Positions 1-5,551 of a stretch of 5,551 bases of DNA are shown one piece after another. The translations under genes and the position numbers were made by a program. Position 1 is the stretch's first letter, and every line of letters begins with the position of its first letter. Under the pieces are notes generated by a model. It was not told where the DNA came from and ran no database searches. It worked only from the letters and a program-made list of their open reading frames with translations. The stretch comes from Alphaproteobacteria bacterium (GTDB taxonomy: Bacteria > Pseudomonadota > Alphaproteobacteria > UBA828), in contig JAPYQV010000215.1 of the NCBI GenBank assembly GCA_029937205.1, positions 1-5,551 of the forward strand, written 5' to 3'.

Positions 1-1
1 T

Positions 2-358
2 CGCTATACACGTCTCAGGGATTTGTTCGAGGATTTCTGCATCTGTTTCAACAATGCCGATGCGGTGATCGTCGCACCTGTGCACGCCGCCGGCGAAGCG
101 CCGATCGACGGCTTTGACCGCGACAGTCTGGTCGAGGGTCTGCGCACGCGCGGCCACCGCCAGGTCACGGCGCTCGATGCACCCAAGCAATTGGTCGAGA
201 TCGTCGGCGCCCTGGCCGAGCCGGGTGACATGGTGGTTTGCCTCGGCGCCGGGACCATCACCAACTGGGCCAACGCCTTGCCCGATGCCCTGGCCAAATG
301 GCGCCATGCCTCTCCGGCCGCCGCCAACGACCACGCACACCGTGGAGGAGCCTCATGA
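2..358 (+). CDS. murC: UDP-N-acetylmuramate--L-alanine ligase MurC, C-terminal part (5' end outside window)
   Basis: MurC is the cytoplasmic ATP-dependent ligase that adds L-alanine to UDP-MurNAc, the first amino acid of the peptidoglycan stem. Only the last 118 codons are here; the frame is already open at base 2, so an ATG at 23 is internal and not the start. The visible part is the C-terminal Mur ligase domain. It begins with [13 protein letters not shown], continues with [14 protein letters not shown] (the family usually has VYAAGEAPI) and [15 protein letters not shown], and closes with a [15 protein letters not shown] block that resembles the usual MurC LGAG-I-WA-LP ending. The catalytic ATP-binding P-loop lies upstream of the window. 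The TGA stop overlaps the murB start as ATGA, so murB is probably translationally coupled to it. The identification is firm from these motifs plus the neighbouring murB. Confidence 0.95.
   Translation, partial: RYTRLRDLFEDFCICFNNADAVIVAPVHAAGEAPIDGFDRDSLVEGLRTRGHRQVTALDAPKQLVEIVGALAEPGDMVVCLGAGTITNWANALPDALAKWRHASPAAANDHAHRGGAS
344..350 (+). promoter_or_regulatory. Ribosome binding site of murB
   Basis: GGAGGAG inside the end of murC is a strong Shine-Dalgarno match. It lies 4 bases before ATG 355 and 7 bases before the adjacent ATG 358. It rules out the upstream in-frame ATG at 238 as the murB start but does not decide between the two adjacent ATGs. Confidence 0.8.
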
Positions 359-1323
359 TGACGGCGCCCCGCCATGAACTTCTCGATCGCCTGCCCAAGG
401 TGCGCGGCGAATTGATCGTCGATGCGCCGCTCGCGCCCTACGCCTGGTTTCGTGTCGGCGGGCCGGCGGAGATTCTGTTTCGCCCGGCGGACGCGGCGGA
501 CCTAACCAATTTCCTCGCCCACAAACCGCACGATATTCCCGTCACCTTGTTCGGCTCCGGTTCCAATGTATTGGTGCGCGATGGCGGCATTGCCGGCGTG
601 GTGATCCGCCTGACCAGTGCGTTCCGGGCGTGCCGGGTGGAATGGCAGGGCGATAACGCGCTCGTGCATGTAGGCGCCGGCGCCATCGATATCAGTGTGG
701 CGCGCCAATGCCGCGATTCAGGTGTTGGCGGCCTCGAATTCCTGATCGGCGTGCCGGGCACGATCGGCGGCGCGCTCAGAATGAATGCCGGCGCCTACGG
801 CCGCGAGATCGCGCATGTCATGCTGCAGGCTGAGGCCTTTGATCCGGCCGGAGAGCGCCAACGCCTGACGCCCGAGGATATGGGATTTTCCTACCGCCAC
901 TCGGCGGTACCGGAAGACTGGATATTTGTGTCCGCCATCCTGCAAGGCAGGCGCGACGATCCCGAGGCCATCTCGAAGGTGATGGCCGAGATCGAAAGCA
1001 ACCGCGAAGACAGCCAGCCGCTGCGCACCCGCACCGGCGGCAGCACGTTCATGAATCCGCCGGGTCTGAAGGCTTGGCAGTTGATCGACGCGGCCGGTTG
1101 CCGAGGCCTCACCCGTGGCGGCGCAATGGTATCGGAGAAGCACTGCAATTTCCTGATCAATAGCGGCGGCGCCAGTGCGGCCGATCTCGAAGGTCTCGGC
1201 GAAGAAGTGCGGCGCCGCGTCAAACAGCACAGCGACGTCACCCTCGAATGGGAGATCCGCCGCATCGGCCGTCACGAAAATTATCAAGTCAGTCTTGGTG
1301 GCCTGAAAGGCGGTGACGCATGA
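355..1323 (+). CDS. murB: UDP-N-acetylenolpyruvoylglucosamine reductase MurB
   Basis: MurB is a cytoplasmic FAD enzyme that reduces the enolpyruvyl group of UDP-GlcNAc-enolpyruvate with NADPH to give UDP-MurNAc. The 322-residue product (321 if ATG 358 is used) has the family's landmarks. The N-terminal FAD-domain entry is [16 protein letters not shown], followed by GSGSN at about 67-71 and VPGTIGGA at 133-140. The substrate-binding GFSYRHS includes Y180 and R181. The catalytic-serine block [12 protein letters not shown] has Ser230. The C-terminal [10 protein letters not shown] is followed by LEWEIRRIG, with Glu298 and Glu300. The compact C-terminal domain and the GGSTF block resemble the type II MurB found in alphaproteobacteria. 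One oddity is Met233, where FKNP (or FRNP) is usual. The start overlaps the murC stop and the stop overlaps the ddl start, both as ATGA, which indicates an operon with coupled translation. Confidence is very high. Confidence 0.97.
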   Translation: MMTAPRHELLDRLPKVRGELIVDAPLAPYAWFRVGGPAEILFRPADAADLTNFLAHKPHDIPVTLFGSGSNVLVRDGGIAGVVIRLTSAFRACRVEWQGDNALVHVGAGAIDISVARQCRDSGVGGLEFLIGVPGTIGGALRMNAGAYGREIAHVMLQAEAFDPAGERQRLTPEDMGFSYRHSAVPEDWIFVSAILQGRRDDPEAISKVMAEIESNREDSQPLRTRTGGSTFMNPPGLKAWQLIDAAGCRGLTRGGAMVSEKHCNFLINSGGASAADLEGLGEEVRRRVKQHSDVTLEWEIRRIGRHENYQVSLGGLKGGDA

Positions 1324-2234
1324 GCGATCATGTCGCCGTCATCATGGGCGGCCCGTCGGTCGAGCGCGAGGTATCCCTGGTGAGCGGGCGTGCCGTCGAG
1401 AAGGCCTTGGTCGAACTGGGTTACAACGTCACGGCAATAGACGCCGACCGCTCTTTGCCCGCGCGCTTGCTCGAATGTGAGCCGGATGTGGCGTTCAACG
1501 CGCTTCATGGCCGCCTCGGTGAAGATGGCTGTGTGCAGGGCTTGCTCGAAGTCCTCGGCATTCCCTACACCCATTCCGGCGTACTCGCCTCGGCCGTCGC
1601 GATGAACAAGCCGGCCGCCAAAAAGCTTTTCGCCGAAGCCGGGCTGACCTGCCCGGAAGGAAGGGTTTGCCAATACAACGAGATCATGGCCGGCGATGTG
1701 ATCGCGCCGCCCTATGTCATCAAACCGCTCAATGAAGGCTCCAGCGTCGGCGTTCATATCATTCTCAATGGCTACAATCATCGCCGCCTCGAAGGTGATG
1801 AGTGGCCGTTCGGTGATGAAGTGTTGGTGGAAAAATACATTCCGGGGCGCGAAATCCAGGTTGCCGTGATGGGAGAGCGCGCGCTCGGCGCCATCGAGAT
1901 CAAGCCGCGCGGCCGTTTCTACGATTACGAGACGAAATACACCGCAGGCAAAGCTGAGCATTTCATGCCCGCGCCGATCCACCCGGATTGCTACGCCGAG
2001 GCACTCGATATCGCGCTCCGCGCCCACCAGGCGCTCGGCTGCCGGGGCGTCAGCCGGGCGGATCTGCGTTATGACGACGAAGCGGGCGAGCCGGGCGAGC
2101 TCTATCTGCTCGAGATCAACACCCAGCCCGGCATGACACCGCTCTCGCTGGTGCCGGAAATTGCCGCCGACAGCGGCATCGACTTCTCGGAACTGGTTGC
2201 CTGGATGGTGGAGAACGCATCATGCGACAACTGA
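1320..2234 (+). CDS. ddl: D-alanine--D-alanine ligase (DdlB type)
   Basis: This cytoplasmic ATP-grasp ligase joins two D-alanines to make the dipeptide that MurF adds to the peptidoglycan precursor. The 304 residues match the length of E. coli DdlB (306). Active-site positions recalled for E. coli DdlB can be placed. Glu15 lies in GGPSVEREVSL, Lys97 in AMNKPAAKK, Lys135 and Ser141 in VIKPLNEGSSVG, and Tyr207 in the omega-loop YDYETKY. Arg246 and Asp248 lie in SRADLR, Glu265 and Asn267 in LEINTQPGMT, and Ser276 follows in LSLVP. The omega-loop Tyr, rather than a VanA-like loop, fits D-Ala-D-Ala and not D-Ala-D-Lac synthesis. A weak AAAGG at 1306-1310 precedes the ATG, which overlaps the murB TGA. 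The last 13 bases are shared with ftsQ. No residue of the catalytic set appears lost. Confidence 0.97.
   Translation: MSDHVAVIMGGPSVEREVSLVSGRAVEKALVELGYNVTAIDADRSLPARLLECEPDVAFNALHGRLGEDGCVQGLLEVLGIPYTHSGVLASAVAMNKPAAKKLFAEAGLTCPEGRVCQYNEIMAGDVIAPPYVIKPLNEGSSVGVHIILNGYNHRRLEGDEWPFGDEVLVEKYIPGREIQVAVMGERALGAIEIKPRGRFYDYETKYTAGKAEHFMPAPIHPDCYAEALDIALRAHQALGCRGVSRADLRYDDEAGEPGELYLLEINTQPGMTPLSLVPEIAADSGIDFSELVAWMVENASCDN
2210..2213 (+). promoter_or_regulatory. Ribosome binding site of ftsQ
   Basis: GGAG within the 3' end of ddl lies 8 bases before ATG 2222 and supports that start over the later in-frame ATGs at 2300, 2312 and 2324, which lack such a site. Confidence 0.6.
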
Positions 2235-3118
2235 GTTTCAACGATCGCCTGGCGCCCGAACGCGGTGCGGCCAGCAACCGCCCGGCCCGACGCCCGCGCA
2301 TGCGCACCCACATGCGCACCCACATGCGCACCCAGTGGCTGCGCGCGATCCGCCAGCGGGCACGCCTGCTCTCCATTCTCGGCGCTGTGGGCGCGCTCGT
2401 CCTGACCGGCGGCTGGTGGCTCAATCAGCCCGGCAATGGCGCCCTGCTCAACAACGCCATGCGCGACACCGTCATGCGGACCACCGCCAGCCTCGGCATG
2501 ACCGTCGAAAACGTCTACAGCATCGGCCACAACGAGGCGACGCCCGAGGCCATTCTGGCGGCGCTTGAGATCCGGCGCGGCGATCCGATCCTGGCCTTTA
2601 CCCCGGCTCAGGCACGGACTCGGATTCTCGCCCTCGACTGGGTCGAAAGCGTCACCATCGAACGCCGCCTGCCCGATACGATCCGCGTCAACATCGTCGA
2701 GCGCAGCCCGTTCGCGCTGTGGCAACACGACAAACGCATTCAACTGATCGACCGCGGCGGCACCATCATCAACGCTTCCGACGTGCCGCGCTTCAGCCAC
2801 TTGCCGCTCATCGTCGGCGAAGGGGCGCCGCTGAAGGCGCCCGGCCTGTTCGACACCATGCGCAGTCAACCGGCGATATTCCAGAGCCTGGTTTCCGCCG
2901 TTTGGGTTGGCGCGCGGCGATGGGATCTGCACTTCGACTCCGGGTTGCTCGTGCGCTTTCCGGAAAGCGGCACGGTGGCGGCTTGGCAGCGGTTGGTGGA
3001 ACTACTCCGCAGCTACGACATGCAACAGGAACAGATCGTCTCGATCGATCTGCGTCTTCCCGACCGCGCCGTGCTCGGCGTGCGGCCGGACGATGTGATG
3101 GACGGCAATTCAACATGA
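2222..3118 (+). CDS. ftsQ: Cell division protein FtsQ (DivIB family)
   Basis: FtsQ is a bitopic inner-membrane protein that links early and late divisome proteins, typically with FtsB and FtsL, through its periplasmic part. The 298-residue product has the expected order. A basic, Arg-rich cytoplasmic tail spans about residues 1-48. A single membrane segment follows at about 49-67 (LLSILGAVGALVLTGGWWL). The POTRA domain at about 93-163 starts at VENVYSIGHN and ends with the FtsQ-typical LPDTIRVNIVERSPFALWQ. A beta-rich C-terminal domain extends to about 290 and includes LIDRGGTII and FPESGTVAAWQRLVELLR. The tail carries an unusual tandem MRTH/MRTH/MRTQ stretch (residues 27-38) encoded by a 12-bp repeat. 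The start overlaps ddl by 13 bp. The TGA stop overlaps an ATG at 3115, the expected but apparently broken ftsA start. Confidence 0.95.
   Translation: MRQLSFNDRLAPERGAASNRPARRPRMRTHMRTHMRTQWLRAIRQRARLLSILGAVGALVLTGGWWLNQPGNGALLNNAMRDTVMRTTASLGMTVENVYSIGHNEATPEAILAALEIRRGDPILAFTPAQARTRILALDWVESVTIERRLPDTIRVNIVERSPFALWQHDKRIQLIDRGGTIINASDVPRFSHLPLIVGEGAPLKAPGLFDTMRSQPAIFQSLVSAVWVGARRWDLHFDSGLLVRFPESGTVAAWQRLVELLRSYDMQQEQIVSIDLRLPDRAVLGVRPDDVMDGNST
2300..2334 (+). repeat. 12-bp tandem repeat (about 2.9 copies) within ftsQ
   Basis: The unit ATGCGCACCCAC begins at 2300, 2312 and 2324; the third copy lacks its last base (G instead of C at 2335). The copies are otherwise identical. The unit is in frame with ftsQ and encodes Met-Arg-Thr-His, with Gln ending the last copy. 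Each unit contains the palindrome TGCGCA. Because the unit length is a multiple of three, gain or loss of copies would keep FtsQ in frame and change only the length of the cytoplasmic tail. Confidence 0.9.
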
Positions 3119-3144
3119 ACACGGGAAAGGCATTGATACATTGA
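3115..3144 (+). other. Nine-codon open frame between ftsQ and ftsA (broken ftsA start or mini-cistron)
   Basis: An ATG overlaps the ftsQ stop as ATGA, the arrangement used at the two upstream murC-murB and murB-ddl junctions. It opens MNTGKALIH and then meets TGA at 3142-3144. That TGA overlaps TTG 3141, giving a TTGA junction with the FtsA frame. The sequence alone supports two readings. In one, this is the original start of ftsA, separated from the rest by an 8-bp duplication. In the other, it is a short coupling cistron. I do not claim it encodes a functional peptide. Confidence 0.5.
3123..3130 (+). promoter_or_regulatory. Possible ribosome binding site for ftsA TTG start
   Basis: GGGAAAGG is a purine-rich, partial Shine-Dalgarno match ending 10 bases before TTG 3141. 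It is the best candidate if FtsA is translated from TTG, but the spacing is a little long and the match is imperfect. Confidence 0.35.
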
Positions 3145-3146
3145 TT
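3131..3146 (+). repeat. 8-bp near-perfect direct duplication at the 5' end of ftsA
   Basis: CATTGATA (3131-3138) is followed at once by CATTGATT (3139-3146), which agree at 7 of 8 bases. Removing one copy changes the frame by 8 bases. ATG 3115 then reads MNTGKALIAALDVGTSKV, a normal-looking FtsA N-terminus. Confidence 0.85.
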
Positions 3147-4376
3147 GCGGCGCTTGATGTTGGCACCTCCAAGGTAACCTGCTTTATCGCCGAGCGGGAC
3201 AGCCAGGGCGAGCTCGATATAATCGGCATCGGCCAGGACACGGCGCGTGGGCTGAAGGCCGGCACGGTTACCGATATGGCGGCAGCGGTGGAATCCATCG
3301 GCACCGCCGTCCAGCGCGCCGAATCCATGGCCGACAAGCGCGTGCACCACGTCTTTGTCAGCGTTTCCGGCGGCGCACCGCAATCTGCCTATGCCGAAAT
3401 ATCTCTCGATGTTTCCGGGCGGCAGATCGGAAATAACGATATTCAACACGCCTTCGATACGGCAAATGCCGGCGGCGCCGTCGAAGGCCGCGAAATCGTC
3501 CACGCCATTTCCACCGCCTATGATCTCGATGGCAGCCGCGGCATTCGCAATCCCAAGGGCATGTTCGGCAATGAGCTGCGCGTGCAGTTGCATATGGTGA
3601 GCGTCGCGCACGGCGCCTTCCGCAATCTCATAAGCTGTATATCGCGCTGCGACCTGGATCTCGAAGCGCCGGTGGTTTCGGCCTATGCGTCGGGTCTCGC
3701 CTGTCTGGTCGAGGACGAAAAGGACCTCGGCGTCACACTCATTGACATGGGCTGCGGCGGCACCGGTCTCGCGATCTTCATGGGCGGCGAATTGATTTGG
3801 ACGGCGACCGCGCCGATTGGCGGTGCCCATGTGACCAACGACATCGCCCATGGCCTGACAACGCCAATCGCCAGCGCCGAACACATGAAGCGGCTCTACG
3901 CCAGCGCCATCGGCGGCCCGGCGGACAGCCGCGAAATGATCGAAGTGCCGCAGCTCGGCGAGCCGGAGCTGCTGTCGGCGCGGCAAATTCCGCGCTCGCT
4001 GTTGACCGGTATCGTACGCCCGCGGCTCGAGGAAACCTTCGAGCTGGTGCGCGACTATATCGAATCCTCCGGTATCGCCGCCGCCTCGGCGCGGCGCATC
4101 GTCTTGACCGGCGGCGCCAGCCAGTTGCAGGGCGTCGGCGATCTCGCCGCTGAAATTCTCGAGAAACAAATCCGCCTCGCGCGTCCGCTCCCGATTCGGG
4201 GGCTGGCCGAGGCAGTCGCCGGTCCGAATTGCGCGACCTGTGCCGGATTACTGCTTTATGCCGCGGAGCATCATGACGAACCCCAGATTCGTCGGCCTCT
4301 ACGGGAACACCCAACCCCGCAACCTGCCGGTGGCGCGCTGGGGCGCATCGGCCAATGGCTAAGAGCGAATTTCTAG
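3141..4376 (+). CDS. ftsA: Cell division protein FtsA
   Basis: FtsA is the actin-like ATP-binding protein that tethers FtsZ filaments to the inner face of the membrane. The 411 residues, counted from TTG 3141, start at the phosphate-1 strand IAALDVGTSKV (residues 2-12). They continue through the FtsA-specific 1C region (roughly 68-155, with VSVSGG at 73-78) and a family block DGSRGIRNPKGMFG. The phosphate-2 region is IDMGCGGTGLAIF (201-213), followed by HVTNDIAHGLTTP and the adenosine motif VLTGGASQLQG (321-331). The C-terminal GALGRIGQWLRANF (398-411) is the expected amphipathic membrane-targeting helix. The N-terminus is odd: TTG is the only ATG, GTG or TTG start left in this frame after the in-frame TGA at 3096, and it leaves no residues before the first beta strand. 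An 8-bp duplication just upstream may have displaced the true ATG at 3115. The phosphate-2 motif also departs from the usual GGGT. The product is certain; the start is not. Confidence 0.93.
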   Translation: MIAALDVGTSKVTCFIAERDSQGELDIIGIGQDTARGLKAGTVTDMAAAVESIGTAVQRAESMADKRVHHVFVSVSGGAPQSAYAEISLDVSGRQIGNNDIQHAFDTANAGGAVEGREIVHAISTAYDLDGSRGIRNPKGMFGNELRVQLHMVSVAHGAFRNLISCISRCDLDLEAPVVSAYASGLACLVEDEKDLGVTLIDMGCGGTGLAIFMGGELIWTATAPIGGAHVTNDIAHGLTTPIASAEHMKRLYASAIGGPADSREMIEVPQLGEPELLSARQIPRSLLTGIVRPRLEETFELVRDYIESSGIAAASARRIVLTGGASQLQGVGDLAAEILEKQIRLARPLPIRGLAEAVAGPNCATCAGLLLYAAEHHDEPQIRRPLREHPTPQPAGGALGRIGQWLRANF

Positions 4377-4474
4377 CAAATGGCCCGGCCTAGCGCCTGC
4401 ATCCCTGGCGCACATGGTCGAATCCAAAGGACTAAGGGATTGACGACAAACAACGCGTTACTCTGGAGGAATAC
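4377..4474 (+). other. ftsA-ftsZ intergenic gap
   Basis: This 98-base gap is the only real spacer in the window. It holds a weak inverted repeat (GCGCC 4393-4397 and GGCGC 4407-4411, 9-base loop, no T-run), a TTGACG at 4440-4445 without a matching -10 box, and the ftsZ ribosome binding site. I see no CtrA-type TTAA-N7-TTAA site. Alphaproteobacterial ftsZ often has its own promoter, so one may lie here or inside ftsA, but none can be supported from the sequence. Confidence 0.5.
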
Positions 4475-4478
4475 ATGA
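4380..4478 (+). other. Uncertain 32-codon open frame filling the ftsA-ftsZ gap
   Basis: An ATG 3 bases after the ftsA stop opens a 32-residue frame (starting MARPSACIPG and ending NALLWRNT). Its TGA overlaps the ftsZ start as ATGA. No good Shine-Dalgarno sequence precedes it. It uses codons that are uncommon in this GC-rich window (two AGG, TTA, CGA, ACA). I recognise no family. It could be chance, or a short cistron that couples ftsZ translation to ftsA; chance is the safer reading. Confidence 0.2.
4465..4470 (+). promoter_or_regulatory. Strong ribosome binding site of ftsZ
   Basis: GGAGGA lies 4 bases before ATG 4475 and fixes the ftsZ start. It is one of the two strongest Shine-Dalgarno matches in the window, with murB, which fits the high FtsZ level cells need. 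Confidence 0.9.
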
Positions 4479-5551
4479 GCATCGACTTCGTACCGCAACA
4501 GTGGGAAGAGACCAAACCTCGCATTACCGTAATCGGCGTCGGCGGCGCCGGCGGCAACGCGGTCAACAACATGATCAACGGCGGACTGGAGGGTGTCGAA
4601 TTCGTTGTCGCGAATACGGATTCGCAATCGCTCCAACAGTCCCTTTCGGAGCAGCGCATTCAGCTCGGCGTGAACGTCACCCATGGCCTGGGTGCCGGCT
4701 CGCGGCCCGATATCGGCCGCGTTGCCGCTGAGGAGGCGCTCGAAGATATTCAACAATATCTCGAAGGCAACAATATGGTGTTCATCGCCGCCGGCATGGG
4801 CGGCGGCACCGGCACCGGCGCCGCACCCGTTATTGCCCGCCAGGCACGCGAGCAAGGCATTCTCACCGTCGGTGTGGTGACCAAACCCTTCCAATTTGAA
4901 GGCGTTCAACGCATGCGACTGGCCGAGGCCGGCCTGCAGGAGTTGCAGCAATATGTCGACACGCTGATCGTCATTCCGAACCAAAATCTGTTCCGCATCG
5001 CCAACGAGCAAACCACTTTCGCCACGGCCTTCAACCTGGCCGACGAAGTGCTCCATGCCGGTGTCAGGGGCGTGACCGATTTGATGGTGAGTCCGGGCCT
5101 GATCAATCTCGACTTCGCCGATATCCGCACCGTCATGGGCGAAATGGGCAAGGCGATGATGGGCACCGGCGAGGCCGAAGGCGAAAACCGCGCCATCGAA
5201 GCAGCCGAGGCGGCGATCAACAATCCGCTGCTCGACAACGCTTCCATCGAAGGCGCACGCGGCGTTCTCATCAACATCACGGGCGGCTCCGACGTCACCC
5301 TGATGGAAGTGGATGAGGCCGCCTCGCGCATCTGCAAGGAGGTCGATTCAGAGGCCAACATCATCTTCGGCACCTCCATGTCGGACGATCTCGAAGGGCA
5401 TATGCGGGTTGCCGTGATTGCCACCGGCATCGACGCCGACCTCATGCGCGAACCTGTGCCGGAGCCATCCGACAAGATCCATGTGCTCGGTATCTCAAAT
5501 CGGAGAAGCGGCGAGCGGCCTTCCTCGGGCGCCGTCGGCGAAGCCAACAAC
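4475..5551 (+). CDS. ftsZ: Cell division protein FtsZ, N-terminal part (3' end outside window)
   Basis: FtsZ is the tubulin-like GTPase that polymerises at midcell to form the Z ring and recruits the divisome. The frame stays open for all 359 codons to the window end, so the stop and tail are missing. The GTPase core is complete. A short leader is followed by [19 protein letters not shown] (residues 14-32). NTD lies at 47-49, the tubulin signature [10 protein letters not shown] at 109-118, and [12 protein letters not shown] in the region around the nucleotide pocket. The synergy (T7) loop [11 protein letters not shown] contains Asn211, Asp213 and Asp216. The C-terminal subdomain, with [14 protein letters not shown], ends near VAVIATGID. 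After about residue 320 the sequence turns into the variable linker. The conserved C-terminal peptide that binds FtsA lies beyond the window. All catalytic residues I can place are intact, and the sequence reads as typical alphaproteobacterial FtsZ. Confidence 0.97.
   Translation, partial: MSIDFVPQQWEETKPRITVIGVGGAGGNAVNNMINGGLEGVEFVVANTDSQSLQQSLSEQRIQLGVNVTHGLGAGSRPDIGRVAAEEALEDIQQYLEGNNMVFIAAGMGGGTGTGAAPVIARQAREQGILTVGVVTKPFQFEGVQRMRLAEAGLQELQQYVDTLIVIPNQNLFRIANEQTTFATAFNLADEVLHAGVRGVTDLMVSPGLINLDFADIRTVMGEMGKAMMGTGEAEGENRAIEAAEAAINNPLLDNASIEGARGVLINITGGSDVTLMEVDEAASRICKEVDSEANIIFGTSMSDDLEGHMRVAVIATGIDADLMREPVPEPSDKIHVLGISNRRSGERPSSGAVGEANN

Noticed and set aside
238..354. Upstream in-frame ATG that would extend MurB by 39 residues
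   Set aside because: It lies deep inside the MurC C-terminal domain, and the added residues ([11 protein letters not shown]...) are out-of-frame murC. The GGAGGAG at 344-350 and ATGA overlap favour 355.
1284..2027. 247-codon minus-strand open frame opposite ddl
   Set aside because: Shadow of ddl. The composition is Arg/Gly/Ala-rich without motifs, and Ddl on the plus strand explains the sequence fully.
2808..4169. 453-codon minus-strand open frame opposite ftsQ and ftsA
   Set aside because: It runs antisense to two firmly identified genes, shows no recognisable family, and is the kind of long shadow frame expected from the codon bias of GC-rich coding DNA.
4393..4411. Inverted repeat after ftsA as a terminator
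   Set aside because: Only a 5-bp stem with a 9-base loop and no T-run; too weak for an intrinsic terminator, and termination before ftsZ is not expected.
4414..4443. Nine-codon frame MVESKGLRD in the ftsA-ftsZ gap
   Set aside because: No ribosome binding site and no meaningful position relative to ftsZ; chance occurrence.
4440..4445. TTGACG as a -35 box for an ftsZ promoter
   Set aside because: No -10-like hexamer stands 16-18 bases downstream; that position falls on the ribosome binding site, leaving no room for a leader.
4906..5550. Minus-strand open frame opposite ftsZ, Ser/Pro/Arg-rich
   Set aside because: Shadow of ftsZ; no motif and no ribosome binding site.

Overview
This window is a contiguous, single-strand piece of a division and cell wall (dcw) cluster, read in the order murC (3' end only), murB, ddl, ftsQ, ftsA, ftsZ (5' part only). 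The high G+C content and the murC-murB-ddl-ftsQ-ftsA-ftsZ order point to an alphaproteobacterium. So do the FtsZ and FtsA sequence styles, for example Fts[20 protein letters not shown] and FtsA HVTNDIAHGLTTP. A Rhodospirillales-like lineage is my best guess from memory of the family, not from a search.

Layout: positions 2-358 are the MurC C-terminus. MurB (355-1323) and Ddl (1320-2234) follow with 4-bp ATGA stop/start overlaps, and FtsQ (2222-3118) overlaps ddl by 13 bp. FtsA (3141-4376) follows, and its start is irregular. The only gap of note is 4377-4474, ahead of a strong Shine-Dalgarno sequence and ftsZ (4475 to the window end). There are no RNA genes, mobile elements, CRISPR arrays or confident promoters. 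No gene-free stretch exceeds 100 bases.

The genes work together as follows. MurC and MurB make UDP-MurNAc-L-Ala and UDP-MurNAc respectively. Ddl supplies the D-Ala-D-Ala dipeptide for the precursor stem. FtsZ polymerises into the cytokinetic ring, FtsA anchors it to the membrane, and FtsQ links the divisome across the membrane. Tight overlaps suggest one translationally coupled transcript from murC to at least ftsA.

I found no new system; this is a core housekeeping region. The most notable point is the ftsQ-ftsA junction. An ATG overlapping the ftsQ stop opens a frame that ends after nine codons. Removing one copy of a near-perfect 8-bp direct duplication (3131-3146) would join that ATG in frame to FtsA. 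Either ftsA carries a small duplication (real or an assembly error), or it is translated from TTG 3141 behind a nine-codon mini-cistron. Other points are a 12-bp tandem repeat in the FtsQ cytoplasmic tail, a Lys-to-Met change beside the catalytic Ser of MurB, an altered phosphate-2 motif in FtsA, and a 32-codon frame filling the ftsA-ftsZ gap.
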